Source: Candidatus Sulfuritelmatomonas gaucii
GTDB taxonomy: Bacteria; Acidobacteriota; Terriglobia; Terriglobales; Acidobacteriaceae
Direction: 5' to 3'
DNA: 64,000 bases
Assembly: GCA_900290245.1 (NCBI GenBank)
Contig: OKRB01000013.1
Span: forward strand, 140,362 to 204,361
Position numbers and translations under genes: made by a program. Numbering within the stretch: position 1 is the stretch's first letter; each line of letters opens with the position of its first letter. Shown here piece after piece: positions 25,322 through 33,089 of the stretch. A model generated the notes under the pieces. That model worked only from the letters and a program-made list of their open reading frames with translations, did not search any database and was not told the origin of the DNA.

Positions 25322-26068
25322 GTGACAATCGTTGTGCAAAAGACCGAACTCGCGAGCATCCTGCCGCTTCGCGCCCTCTTCCTGCAGGAATCAAACTTTC
25401 AGGTTCGCTATAACGCCTGCCACGAGCGCGGCTGGTCCGACTCCTAGTTGCTCAAACTTGATGATCGCGGCGTGGGCTACGGCTCCATCAAAGGGCGCGA
25501 GATTCCCGATCGCGACACTTTGTTCGAATTCTTTGTGATTCCGCCGTTCCGGAAACACGCGAGCGATCTGTTTCGTGAATTTCTCAATGCAGCGCGGCCT
25601 CAATTCATCGAGTGCCAAAGCAACGACCGGTTGCTCACCGCGATACTCTTCGAGTTCGCGCACAACATCTCGGCCGACACAGTCCTTTTCGAAGACCACT
25701 GCGTCACCAATCTGGCGATCCCCGGCGCCATCGTGCGCCGCAAACGCGACGCCGACGCGATCTTTCCTCATGGTGTCGAGCCCGTCGGAGAGTACGTGGT
25801 CGAGCTGAACAGCGAGATCGTCGCCACCGGCGGATTCATGCTCCACTACAACCATCCCTTCGCCGACCTCTACATGGAAGTCCGCGAAGATCACCGGCGC
25901 CGCGGCATCGCCAGTTTTCTCCTGCAGGAAGTGAAGCGCGAGTGCTATCTCGCGGGCCGTGTTCCCGCGGCTAGAACCGGCATCAACAACCTCGGCTCGA
26001 GAGGCGCGCTCACCAAAGCCGGCCTCCGCGTGGCCGGATTCATGTTGACGGGCGAAGTGCGCTCGTGA
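25322..26068 (+). pseudogene. GNAT acetyltransferase gene with in-frame amber stop
   Basis: GGAG five bases before a GTG at 25322 opens a frame of 41 codons ending HERGWSDS, then TAG at 25445-25447, and the same frame resumes at once with LLKLDDRGVGYGSIKG and runs to 26068. Without the stop this is a 248-residue GNAT-fold protein: DLYMEVREDHRRRGIASFLLQEVKRECYL near the C-terminus is the acetyl-CoA-binding motif A. The stop sits where SDSYLL would be expected, one base away from a Tyr codon. A TTG at 25448 could restart translation to give a 206-residue product lacking the first strand and helix. Mutation or sequencing error cannot be separated here. Confidence 0.72.
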
Positions 26069-26197
26069 TCCCCTCATGGCTCGCGCTGCTACGCTCGAGA
26101 GAGCCTGCCGGCCCCGACGGTGAATTAGGCTAATGGAAGGGTCCGTTGTCGGGGTTGTGCGGGCGAACCCGTCCGCCCAAGTAACCGAGTTGAGCCG

Positions 26198-28816
26198 ATG
26201 ATCATTAGCGAATTGCCCAAGCACTTTGATACCCAGGCAGCAGAGAGTTCCTGGGAAGCGCGCTGGCGCGAACTGGGAGTCTACCGATACGCCGAAACCA
26301 CCGCCCGGGAAGGCCGGTTCGCGATCGACACTCCTCCGCCGACAGTCTCCGGCTCCCTGCATGTGGGCCATGTTTTTTCGTACACGCATACCGACCTGAT
26401 CGCCCGTTTTCAGCGCATGCGCGGCAAGAGCGTCTTCTATCCCATGGGCTGGGACGACAATGGCCTTCCGACAGAAAGGCGGGTCCAGAACTACTTCCAC
26501 GTGCGCTGCAATCCGAGCTTGAAGTACGAGCTGGAGCTGCAGCTTCCGGCCCCGGAAAGCATCGATCCGAAATCGCCGCCGCGGGAAATTTCCCGGCGTA
26601 ATTTCATCGAGCTCTGCCTGCGCCTCACCCAGGAGGACGAAAAGAGCTTCAAGCAACTGTGGGGCCGTCTGGGATTGTCAGTGGATTGGACGCAGGAGTA
26701 CTCCACAATCGATGCGCGTTGCCGGAGGGCGGCGCAGCGCAGCTTTCTCGACCTGTGGCGCAAAGGGCATATCTATAGCGTGGAAGCGCCGACCATGTGG
26801 GACGTGGACTTCCAGACCGCCGTCGCCCAGGCTGAGGTCGAAGACCGCAAAATTCAGGGGCATTTCCACCATGTTCGCTTCGGGGTTGAGGGCAGCAACG
26901 ACGGCTTCACCATTGCCACCACGCGCCCCGAGCTATTGCCGGCATGCGTGGGCGTCACTGCGCATCCCGATGACGCGCGCTACCGGCATCTTTTCGGGAA
27001 ACGCGCCCTGACACCGCTCTTCGGCGTACCGGTGCCGATCTTTCCCTCCGATCTTTCCGATCCTGAAAAAGGCACCGGCATCCTGATGGTCTGCACATTC
27101 GGTGACGCGACCGACGTCCGCTGGTGGCGCGAACAGAGCCTTGCCAATCGCCAGATCCTGGGGCGCAATGGCCGGCTGCTCGCGGTGAAGTTTGGCGAGA
27201 CGAATTGGCCCTCGATCGACCCGGAGCGGGCCAATGTCCTTTATGCGGAACTCACCGGCAAGAGTGTGAAACAAGCGCGCCGGGTCATTCTGGAGCAACT
27301 GCGCGCGCCCGATGAGCCGGTTCTGCGTGGCCAGCCTCCGCTCGAAAAGGAACCGATGCCCATCGAGCATCCCGTAAAGTTCTTCGAGAAAGGCGATCAG
27401 CCGCTCGAATTCATCACCACCCGGCAGTTCTTTGTTCGCCTGCTCGACAAGAAGCAGATGCTGCTCGATGCCGGCGATCAGATTCAATGGCATCCAGAAT
27501 TCATGCGTCATCGTTATCGCACCTGGACAGAAAATCTGGCCTTCGATTGGGCAATTTCGCGCCAGCGCTATTTCGGCGTTTCGTTCCCGGTATGGTATCC
27601 AATCGGCGCCGAGGGCGAAGTGGATTATGCCAATCCGATCGTGGCAGCGGAGGAAAGTCTCCCACTTGATCCGGCGGACGCGACGCCACCAGGATTTACC
27701 GAAGACCAGCGCGGAAAGCCTGGCGGATTCCAGGCGGAGGCGGATGTCTTCGACACCTGGTTCACCTCGTCGCTGACGCCGATGATCGCAACCGGATGGG
27801 GCGAGCAACCAGATCGATTCCGGTCGCTTTTCCCAATGGATCTGAGACCGCAGAGCCACGAGATCATTCGCACCTGGGCGTTCTACACGATCGTTAAGTC
27901 CTGCCTGCATGAGGACAAAATCCCGTGGAAGAATGTAGCCATCTCCGGCTGGATTCTCGATCCCGACCGCAAGAAGATGTCGAAGAGCCGCGGCAACGTC
28001 ATCACGCCGATGCACCTGTTGGATGAATACGGCTCCGATGCCGTGCGATACTGGGCCGCCGGCGCGCAATTGGGCGCCGACACAGCTTTCGATGTGAACG
28101 TGCTGAAGGTGGGCAAGAGGCTGGTGACGAAAATCTTCAACGCCTCCAAGTTTTTCCTCGGAAAAGAAGGCTTGCCCGGCCTCATCGTATACCCGATGGA
28201 TCGGGTGTTTCTTCTGCGCCTGCGGGAGTTGGTGCTGAATGTTACGCGGCACTTTGAGAGCTACGAACACCAGCAGGCGCTTGCCGAAACCGAACGGTTT
28301 TTCTGGACGGCGTTTACGGATTCCTATATCGAAATGAGCCGCGCCAGAACCCTTGGAACCTACGGCACTGAAGCGCAAGGCTCCGCGCTGGCGACGCTGC
28401 GCATTGCGCTCAGCGTGTTCCTGCGCCTGTTTGCGCCGTTCCTGCCCTACATTGCCGACGAAGTCTGGTCATGGAGCTACGCTGAGGAAACCGGATGCGC
28501 AAGCATTCATGCCGCCGCGTGGCCTTCTGAGTCGGATTTTCCCGAGCTCGCCGCGGACGGGAATGAAGGAATCTTCGAAATCGCCGTGGAAGCGCTATAT
28601 GCAATCAATCGCAGCCGCGCTGGCGCCGGAGTCTCTTCCGCGCGAGAAATCAAAACCGCGACGCTGGCCGCAAAACCCGAAGCCTTTCCACTTCTCAAGG
28701 CGGCGTGCGAAGATATTCGACTGGCGGTGCGGGCCAACGAACTGCTGGCCGTAGAAGAGCCGCAACTCGACGGAATGGGGATTGAGGTCCGGCAGATCGA
28801 ATTTATCTCCGCCTGA
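26198..28816 (+). CDS. valS: valyl-tRNA synthetase
   Basis: 872 residues. The class I motifs are PTVSGSLHVGHVFSYTHTD (HIGH motif, near residue 48) and KKMSKSRGN (KMSKS motif, near residue 591). The editing domain lies between (TTRPELLPACVGVTAHPDD). GWDDNGLPTERRVQNYFHVRC after the HIGH region resembles the form found in archaea, actinobacteria and some other bacteria, and the long C-terminal tRNA-binding coiled coil of E. coli ValS is not present, so the protein is about 80 residues shorter. It charges tRNA-Val with valine and edits threonine. I see no T-box leader; a GGGCG/CGCCC inverted repeat at about 26160-26178 is the only upstream structure. Confidence 0.95.
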   Translation: MIISELPKHFDTQAAESSWEARWRELGVYRYAETTAREGRFAIDTPPPTVSGSLHVGHVFSYTHTDLIARFQRMRGKSVFYPMGWDDNGLPTERRVQNYFHVRCNPSLKYELELQLPAPESIDPKSPPREISRRNFIELCLRLTQEDEKSFKQLWGRLGLSVDWTQEYSTIDARCRRAAQRSFLDLWRKGHIYSVEAPTMWDVDFQTAVAQAEVEDRKIQGHFHHVRFGVEGSNDGFTIATTRPELLPACVGVTAHPDDARYRHLFGKRALTPLFGVPVPIFPSDLSDPEKGTGILMVCTFGDATDVRWWREQSLANRQILGRNGRLLAVKFGETNWPSIDPERANVLYAELTGKSVKQARRVILEQLRAPDEPVLRGQPPLEKEPMPIEHPVKFFEKGDQPLEFITTRQFFVRLLDKKQMLLDAGDQIQWHPEFMRHRYRTWTENLAFDWAISRQRYFGVSFPVWYPIGAEGEVDYANPIVAAEESLPLDPADATPPGFTEDQRGKPGGFQAEADVFDTWFTSSLTPMIATGWGEQPDRFRSLFPMDLRPQSHEIIRTWAFYTIVKSCLHEDKIPWKNVAISGWILDPDRKKMSKSRGNVITPMHLLDEYGSDAVRYWAAGAQLGADTAFDVNVLKVGKRLVTKIFNASKFFLGKEGLPGLIVYPMDRVFLLRLRELVLNVTRHFESYEHQQALAETERFFWTAFTDSYIEMSRARTLGTYGTEAQGSALATLRIALSVFLRLFAPFLPYIADEVWSWSYAEETGCASIHAAAWPSESDFPELAADGNEGIFEIAVEALYAINRSRAGAGVSSAREIKTATLAAKPEAFPLLKAACEDIRLAVRANELLAVEEPQLDGMGIEVRQIEFISA

Positions 28817-28870
28817 TCGAAAAATATCGGCAGGCACGAGAGTTCGGGCTCTCGACTTTGCTTATGGAGG

Positions 28871-28901
28871 CTGAAAGCTGATAGCTGATAGCTGATAGCT
28901 G
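28871..28901. repeat. heptad tract T3 in the nadC leader
   Basis: Units CTGAAAG, then CTGATAG three times, then CTG: four and a half copies of a 7-base unit. It starts right after a GGAGG (28866-28870) and ends four bases before the nadC ATG. The nearest good ribosome site is therefore 35 bases from the start codon. Confidence 0.75.
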
Positions 28902-28905
28902 TTTT

Positions 28906-29799
28906 ATGGATTGGAAGAGCCACCGCATTGACGCGCTGCTCGAGCAAGCTCTGGTTGAGGACCAGGCCGCTCTTGATGCCACCACCAACCTCACCATCGA
29001 TCCCGGCCTGCGCGCCGATGGCTCCATCATTGCCCGCGAAGAGCTGGTTGTTGCCGGCCTCGGCGCAATTCCGCGCTTCTTTGAGATCTTCGCCCGCCTC
29101 GACCGGCGCCCACAGGCGCAGACCCGCTTCGAAGTCGTCAGCCACCCGGAGATCTTTGATGGCGTGCGTGCCCACGCCGGCCAGGTCCTCGCCGTCATCC
29201 GCCACAACGCCCGCGCACTACTCAGTTGCGAGCGAGTCATTCTCAACCTGCTCCAACACCTCAGCGGCATTGCCACGCTCACGCGCAAATACGCTGACGT
29301 CATCCAGGGCACGCATGCCCGGGTGCTCGACACCCGCAAAACCGTCCCTGGCATGCGTGCCCTCGAAAAATACGCGGTGCTCTGCGGCGGCGGCACCAAT
29401 CACCGCATCGATCTCTCCTCCGGCATTCTCATCAAGAACAACCACATCGCGCTCGGAGGCGGCATCGCCGCGGTGCTCAATCGCGCGCTTGAGCAGCGCA
29501 AGCCGGGCCAGCGTGTGCAGGTGGAGGTGCGCAACGCACGGGAGCTCGAAGAAGCCCTCGCCCACGGCGCCGAGGCCATCCTTCTCGACAACATGTCGCC
29601 CGCCGACGTCCGCAGCTCGATCGAGCGCATCAAGAAAGAAACCGGGCGCTGGATCCCGACCGAGGCTTCGGGCGGCATCCAGCTCGAAAACATCCGCGCC
29701 TACGCCGAAACCGGCGTGGACTTCATCAGCGTGGGCGCGCTCACCCACTCCGCCCGCGCCGCCGACATCTCCATGACAATTACCGCGGAGCCGGGCTGA
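28906..29799 (+). CDS. nadC: nicotinate-nucleotide pyrophosphorylase (carboxylating)
   Basis: 297 residues. QPRTase motifs are present in order: the N-terminal EDQAALDATTNLT segment, ERVILNLLQHLSGIATLTRKY, the VLDTRKTVPGMRALEKYAVLCGGGTNHRIDL loop (phosphoribosyl-pyrophosphate and quinolinate binding), LIKNNHIALGGG, and the barrel end EASGGIQLENIRAYAETGVDFISVGALTHSA. It converts quinolinate and PRPP to nicotinate mononucleotide, the last step of de novo NAD precursor synthesis. nadA and nadB are not in the window. It precedes birA and coaX, so this is a cofactor cluster. The leader holds a heptad repeat tract that separates GGAGG from the ATG. Confidence 0.95.
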   Translation: MDWKSHRIDALLEQALVEDQAALDATTNLTIDPGLRADGSIIAREELVVAGLGAIPRFFEIFARLDRRPQAQTRFEVVSHPEIFDGVRAHAGQVLAVIRHNARALLSCERVILNLLQHLSGIATLTRKYADVIQGTHARVLDTRKTVPGMRALEKYAVLCGGGTNHRIDLSSGILIKNNHIALGGGIAAVLNRALEQRKPGQRVQVEVRNARELEEALAHGAEAILLDNMSPADVRSSIERIKKETGRWIPTEASGGIQLENIRAYAETGVDFISVGALTHSARAADISMTITAEPG

Positions 29800-29853
29800 A
29801 TCGTGTTTTCGCCTGAGTCCTCATTCATATCAGTGCGACCCCCCATCCCCGCT

Positions 29854-29920
29854 GTCATCCTGAGCGACCGGACCCTGAGACCGCATGGCGGACGAAGGGG
29901 AAGGGAGTCGAAGGATCTGC
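29854..29920. repeat. interspersed element GTCATCCTGAGCG...GTCGAAGGATCTGC, copy A
   Basis: Begins with GTCATCCTGAGCG and ends with GTCGAAGGATCTGC, with a variable 40-base middle. The same ends occur at 38296-38371. It lies in the 172-bp gap before birA. Confidence 0.6.
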
Positions 29921-29971
29921 GGTTGTTTTTTCAGCACACGAGTAAGAAATCTCGGGAGCGAACATGCACCC

Positions 29972-30766
29972 ATGTATGACCTAACCGCCCTCGATGCAGC
30001 TCTCTCCGGCACGCTTTTTGCCGGCAAGCTCCACTTCGCCCGCACCACCGGCTCCACAAACGCTGACGCCATGGCCGCCGGCCGCGCGGGAGCGCCGCAC
30101 GGCTCCGCCTACCTGGCCGATGAACAGACCGCCGGCCGCGGGCGCGGCGATCACGGCTGGCACTCCGCGGCTGGCGAAGGGCTCTACGTCAGCATCTTGC
30201 TTCGTCCGGCCATCCCCGCGGCGCACCTGCCCCTGCTTCCTCTCGCCGCGGGCCTCGCCGCCGCCGATGCCATCTGCTCCGCCGCCAGCCTCGCTGTCGA
30301 CCTGCGCTGGCCCAACGATCTGCTGATCAGCGAGCGCAAAACCGGCGGCATCCTCGTTGAGGCGAACATTGAGTCCGAAGGCCCGCCCCACGCAGTGGTC
30401 GCAGGCATCGGCATCAACGTGCATCAGCGCGAATTCCCTCAAGGCCTCGCGTCACCAGCCACCTCCCTCGACCTGGAGACTGGCCGCCGCATCAGCCGCC
30501 AATTACTCCTCGTGGCCCTGCTAAAATCGCTTGAGCGCGAGACCTCCGAGCTGCTCGATCCTGCAGGGGCAATCAAAATTCCCCAGCGTGTTGAGCAGGC
30601 TTCAACGTGGGTACGCGGAAGGAACGTGGTCGTGCACGGGCCGCAGGCCTGCCACGGCGTTACGGCCGGCCTCGACAAGGATGGTTTTCTCCTCGTCGAA
30701 ACAGCGGCAGGAGTTGTCACGGTACAAACCGGCGGCCTGCGCGCCGCGGAAAAAACTGGCTGCTAG
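29972..30766 (+). CDS. birA: biotin--[acetyl-CoA-carboxylase] ligase
   Basis: 264 residues from the ATG at 29972. The ligase core is intact: FARTTGSTNADAMA, EQTAGRGRGDHGWHSAAGEGLYVSILLRP (the GRGR biotinyl-AMP loop), DLRWPNDLLIS, RKTGGILVEA and AGIGINVHQ. The small C-terminal SH3-like domain follows (VHGPQACHGVTAGLDKDGFLLVET). There is no N-terminal helix-turn-helix, so it is a ligase without the repressor function of E. coli BirA. It attaches biotin to the carboxyl-carrier protein in fatty-acid synthesis. The open frame extends to 29885 through the repeat element and is unlikely to be translated there. coaX starts 13 bases downstream. Confidence 0.93.
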   Translation: MYDLTALDAALSGTLFAGKLHFARTTGSTNADAMAAGRAGAPHGSAYLADEQTAGRGRGDHGWHSAAGEGLYVSILLRPAIPAAHLPLLPLAAGLAAADAICSAASLAVDLRWPNDLLISERKTGGILVEANIESEGPPHAVVAGIGINVHQREFPQGLASPATSLDLETGRRISRQLLLVALLKSLERETSELLDPAGAIKIPQRVEQASTWVRGRNVVVHGPQACHGVTAGLDKDGFLLVETAAGVVTVQTGGLRAAEKTGC

Positions 30767-30779
30767 GAGCTGTCTTACT

Positions 30780-31595
30780 TTGCTGCTTGCGCTCGATGTC
30801 GGCAACACCAACACCACCCTCGGCCTCTACAAGCTAGACGGCGAAAAGGCGGAGCTCGCCGCGCACTGGCGCGTCACCTCGCATCGCACCCAGACTGTCG
30901 ACGAGTACGGCGTGTTCTTCGTGAATCTTTTTGAGATGCACGGCATGGCGCCCAGCCAGGTCACCGACATCATCATTGCCTCCGTCGTCCCACCCGTCGA
31001 CTCCACATTGCGCCAGGTCTGCGAAACCTACTTTCACGTCGAGCCCATGTTCGTCGAGCCCGGCATCAAGACCGGCATGAAGATGCTCATCGACAACCCC
31101 ACCGAGCTTGGCGCCGATCGCATCGCTGACTGCATTGCTGCTTACGAGCGCTATGGCGGCCCGTGTATCGTGGTCGATTTCGGTACCGCCACCAAGTTTG
31201 AAGTCATCTCGGAGCGAGGCGAATATCTCGGCGGAGCTATTGCGCCTGGCCTGGGCCTCAGTGCCGATGCACTGTTCAACCGCGCCGCGCGCCTCAGCCG
31301 CGTCGACATCAAGCGCCCCGCAAAGGTCATTGGCACCAATACCGTCGCACATCTGCAAAGCGGCCTCTACTTCGGCTACATCAGCCTTGTCGATGGCATC
31401 ATCGAACGCATCCTGGCTGAACTTGGCGCCGACCCGGCGAAACCGCCGCGCATTATCGCCAGCGGCGGCCTGGCGCGCATGATCGCAGCCGACTCTCGTT
31501 ACATCCACGAGATCGACGAGCTGCTCACCCTCGACGGCCTGCGCATTCTCTTCGAGCGCAATCGCACCGCCCGCCCCCGCGGCCATGCCCACTAA
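30780..31595 (+). CDS. coaX: type III pantothenate kinase
   Basis: 271 residues from a TTG at 30780, with AGGAG at 30765-30769 overlapping the birA stop; no ATG or GTG precedes the first motif. DVGNTNTTLGLY (phosphate loop), a PTELGADRIADCIAA segment, IVVDFGTATKFEVIS, GGAIAPGLGLSADAL and a C-terminal ASGGLAR are the conserved motifs of the CoaX family. It phosphorylates pantothenate in the first step of coenzyme A synthesis and, unlike type I kinases, is not inhibited by CoA. It is probably cotranscribed with birA and nadC. Members usually need a monovalent cation. Confidence 0.93.
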   Translation: MLLALDVGNTNTTLGLYKLDGEKAELAAHWRVTSHRTQTVDEYGVFFVNLFEMHGMAPSQVTDIIIASVVPPVDSTLRQVCETYFHVEPMFVEPGIKTGMKMLIDNPTELGADRIADCIAAYERYGGPCIVVDFGTATKFEVISERGEYLGGAIAPGLGLSADALFNRAARLSRVDIKRPAKVIGTNTVAHLQSGLYFGYISLVDGIIERILAELGADPAKPPRIIASGGLARMIAADSRYIHEIDELLTLDGLRILFERNRTARPRGHAH

Positions 31596-31621
31596 AGCTT
31601 TACAGCTTGAATAACCCTGGG

Positions 31622-31660
31622 TGCCCCATCCTAAACGCGCACTTTGCGTTTAGGGTGGGA
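31622..31660. repeat. interspersed hairpin element, copy 2
   Basis: Arms CCTAAACGC (31630-31638) and GCGTTTAGG (31646-31654) with a 7-base loop, framed by TGCCCCAT and GTGGGA. It lies between the converging coaX and MFS genes and may act as a terminator. The frame and geometry match the copy at 11955-11979, but the stem bases differ in a pairing-preserving way. Confidence 0.65.
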
Positions 31661-31674
31661 TCCCACAATTCTCT

Positions 31675-32994
31675 TCAAAGCCCCGCCAAAATCTCCTTCG
31701 CATCCGGTACCTGATCTCGTAAACTCTCGGCCGTGAGCTCATCCGCTTTGCGCAAATCAGGAAACAGCGCGGTCCAAACGCCAGCCACAACAAGCGATCC
31801 AATCCCGCCAATCACCGTGGCCCGCACCGCGCCCCACCACTGTGCGGTCAGCCCGCTCTCAAACTCTCCAAGCTCGTTTGAAGCGCCAACAAACAGCGAG
31901 TTCACCGCGCTCACACGGCCGCGCATCCCGGGCGGCGTAGACAGTTGCAGCAGCGAACCGCGAATAATCACGCTGATAGTGTCGGCCGCCCCGGCAATGG
32001 CCAGTGACACCAGCGAAAGCCACAAGCTGCGCGAGACGCCGAACACCACCGTAAACGCGCCGAAGATCGACACGCACACAAACAGCCATTGCCCGGCCCG
32101 CCTGCGCATCGGAAACCGCGCCATAATGAGTGACATCGTCACCGCGCCCACTGCCGGAGCAGCGCGCAACATGCCCAGCCCGCGCGGTCCCTGGTGCAGA
32201 ATCTCGTGTGCGAAGATCGGCATCAGCGCCGTCGCCCCTCCCAGCAGCACCACGAACAGGTCCAGCGAAAACGATCCCAGCAGCAACTGCGACCGCCGGA
32301 CATACTGAAAACCGGCGAGCATAACCTTGAGCGAGATATCGCGGTGCTCCATACGCCCGAGCCGCACGCGCAATGTGCTCACCATCGCCAGGTACCACAC
32401 CAGCGTTGCCAGCGTGAAGCAATATACAATCCCCGCGCCCTCCAGTCGCGAACCCGGAACAAAGTGCGTGAGTGGAAACGTGAAGAGCAGCCCACCCAGC
32501 GCCGGCCCCGTGATGTTCGCCAACTGAAAGATCGCTCCGCCCCACGTAACGGCGTTCACGAAATGCGTTTCCGGCACAAGGTGCGGGATCAACGCTGAGC
32601 TCGCCGGCCCCGAGAACGCGCGTCCCGTGCCGATGAAAAACAACACCGCGTAGATGGCAAGAATGTTTTGCGTATTGTTGAGCGCCAGCCACACCAGCGC
32701 TCCGGTACAAAGCATCTGCAGCGAGTAGCACGTCAGAATGACACGCCGCCGGTCGAACCGGTCGGCCACGTGGCCCGCGGGCAAAAGAAAAATCAGCCCC
32801 GGCAAAAACAGCGCCAGCCCCGTATAGCCAAGATCAATGGCGCGATGCGTGATGGAATAAACTTGCCACGCCACAGCGACCGCCTGCGCCTCAGCGCCCA
32901 GGATGGCCGCCACGCGCGCCAGTTGGTACCGCCTGAAGTCACGGGAGGCAAAGGCCTCCATGCCGCGCCGCGGCTGTGGGGAACATGAACCCAT
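31675..32994 (-). CDS. MFS exporter, EntS-like
   Basis: 439 residues with about 12 predicted transmembrane helices. The first-loop motif GHVADRFDRRRV between helices 2 and 3 (near residues 73-84) is the MFS signature G-x-x-x-D-R-x-x-R-R. The helix pattern and the first residues (SRDFRRYQLARVAAILGAEAQAVAVAWQVY) resemble the MFS_3/EntS exporters that move siderophores or drugs out of the cell. No siderophore genes are in the window, so the substrate is unknown. The start may be the ATG at 32994 or the one at 32961; neither has a strong ribosome site. Confidence 0.85.
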   Translation of the reverse strand: MGSCSPQPRRGMEAFASRDFRRYQLARVAAILGAEAQAVAVAWQVYSITHRAIDLGYTGLALFLPGLIFLLPAGHVADRFDRRRVILTCYSLQMLCTGALVWLALNNTQNILAIYAVLFFIGTGRAFSGPASSALIPHLVPETHFVNAVTWGGAIFQLANITGPALGGLLFTFPLTHFVPGSRLEGAGIVYCFTLATLVWYLAMVSTLRVRLGRMEHRDISLKVMLAGFQYVRRSQLLLGSFSLDLFVVLLGGATALMPIFAHEILHQGPRGLGMLRAAPAVGAVTMSLIMARFPMRRRAGQWLFVCVSIFGAFTVVFGVSRSLWLSLVSLAIAGAADTISVIIRGSLLQLSTPPGMRGRVSAVNSLFVGASNELGEFESGLTAQWWGAVRATVIGGIGSLVVAGVWTALFPDLRKADELTAESLRDQVPDAKEILAGL

Positions 32995-33089
32995 GAGCTG
33001 TTTTCAGCTTAACCTGCCGCGTCCGTGCAATCCTCGCAGCCTTCCCACAATCGCGGTGTTATACTCGCCTCCGCTGTCCGACCAGTCCA

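Noticed and set aside
25445..25447. TAG as a pyrrolysine codon
   Set aside because: No Pyl genes are in the window, and the amber codon replaces a plausible Tyr in a GNAT protein with no link to methylamine use. Mutation or error is simpler.
26069..26197. T-box riboswitch upstream of valS
   Set aside because: Only 129 bp are available, with one short GGGCG/CGCCC repeat and no T-box consensus or terminator pair.
26933..28378. 481-codon open frame on the minus strand
   Set aside because: Antisense shadow of valS; no recognisable motif, no ribosome site.
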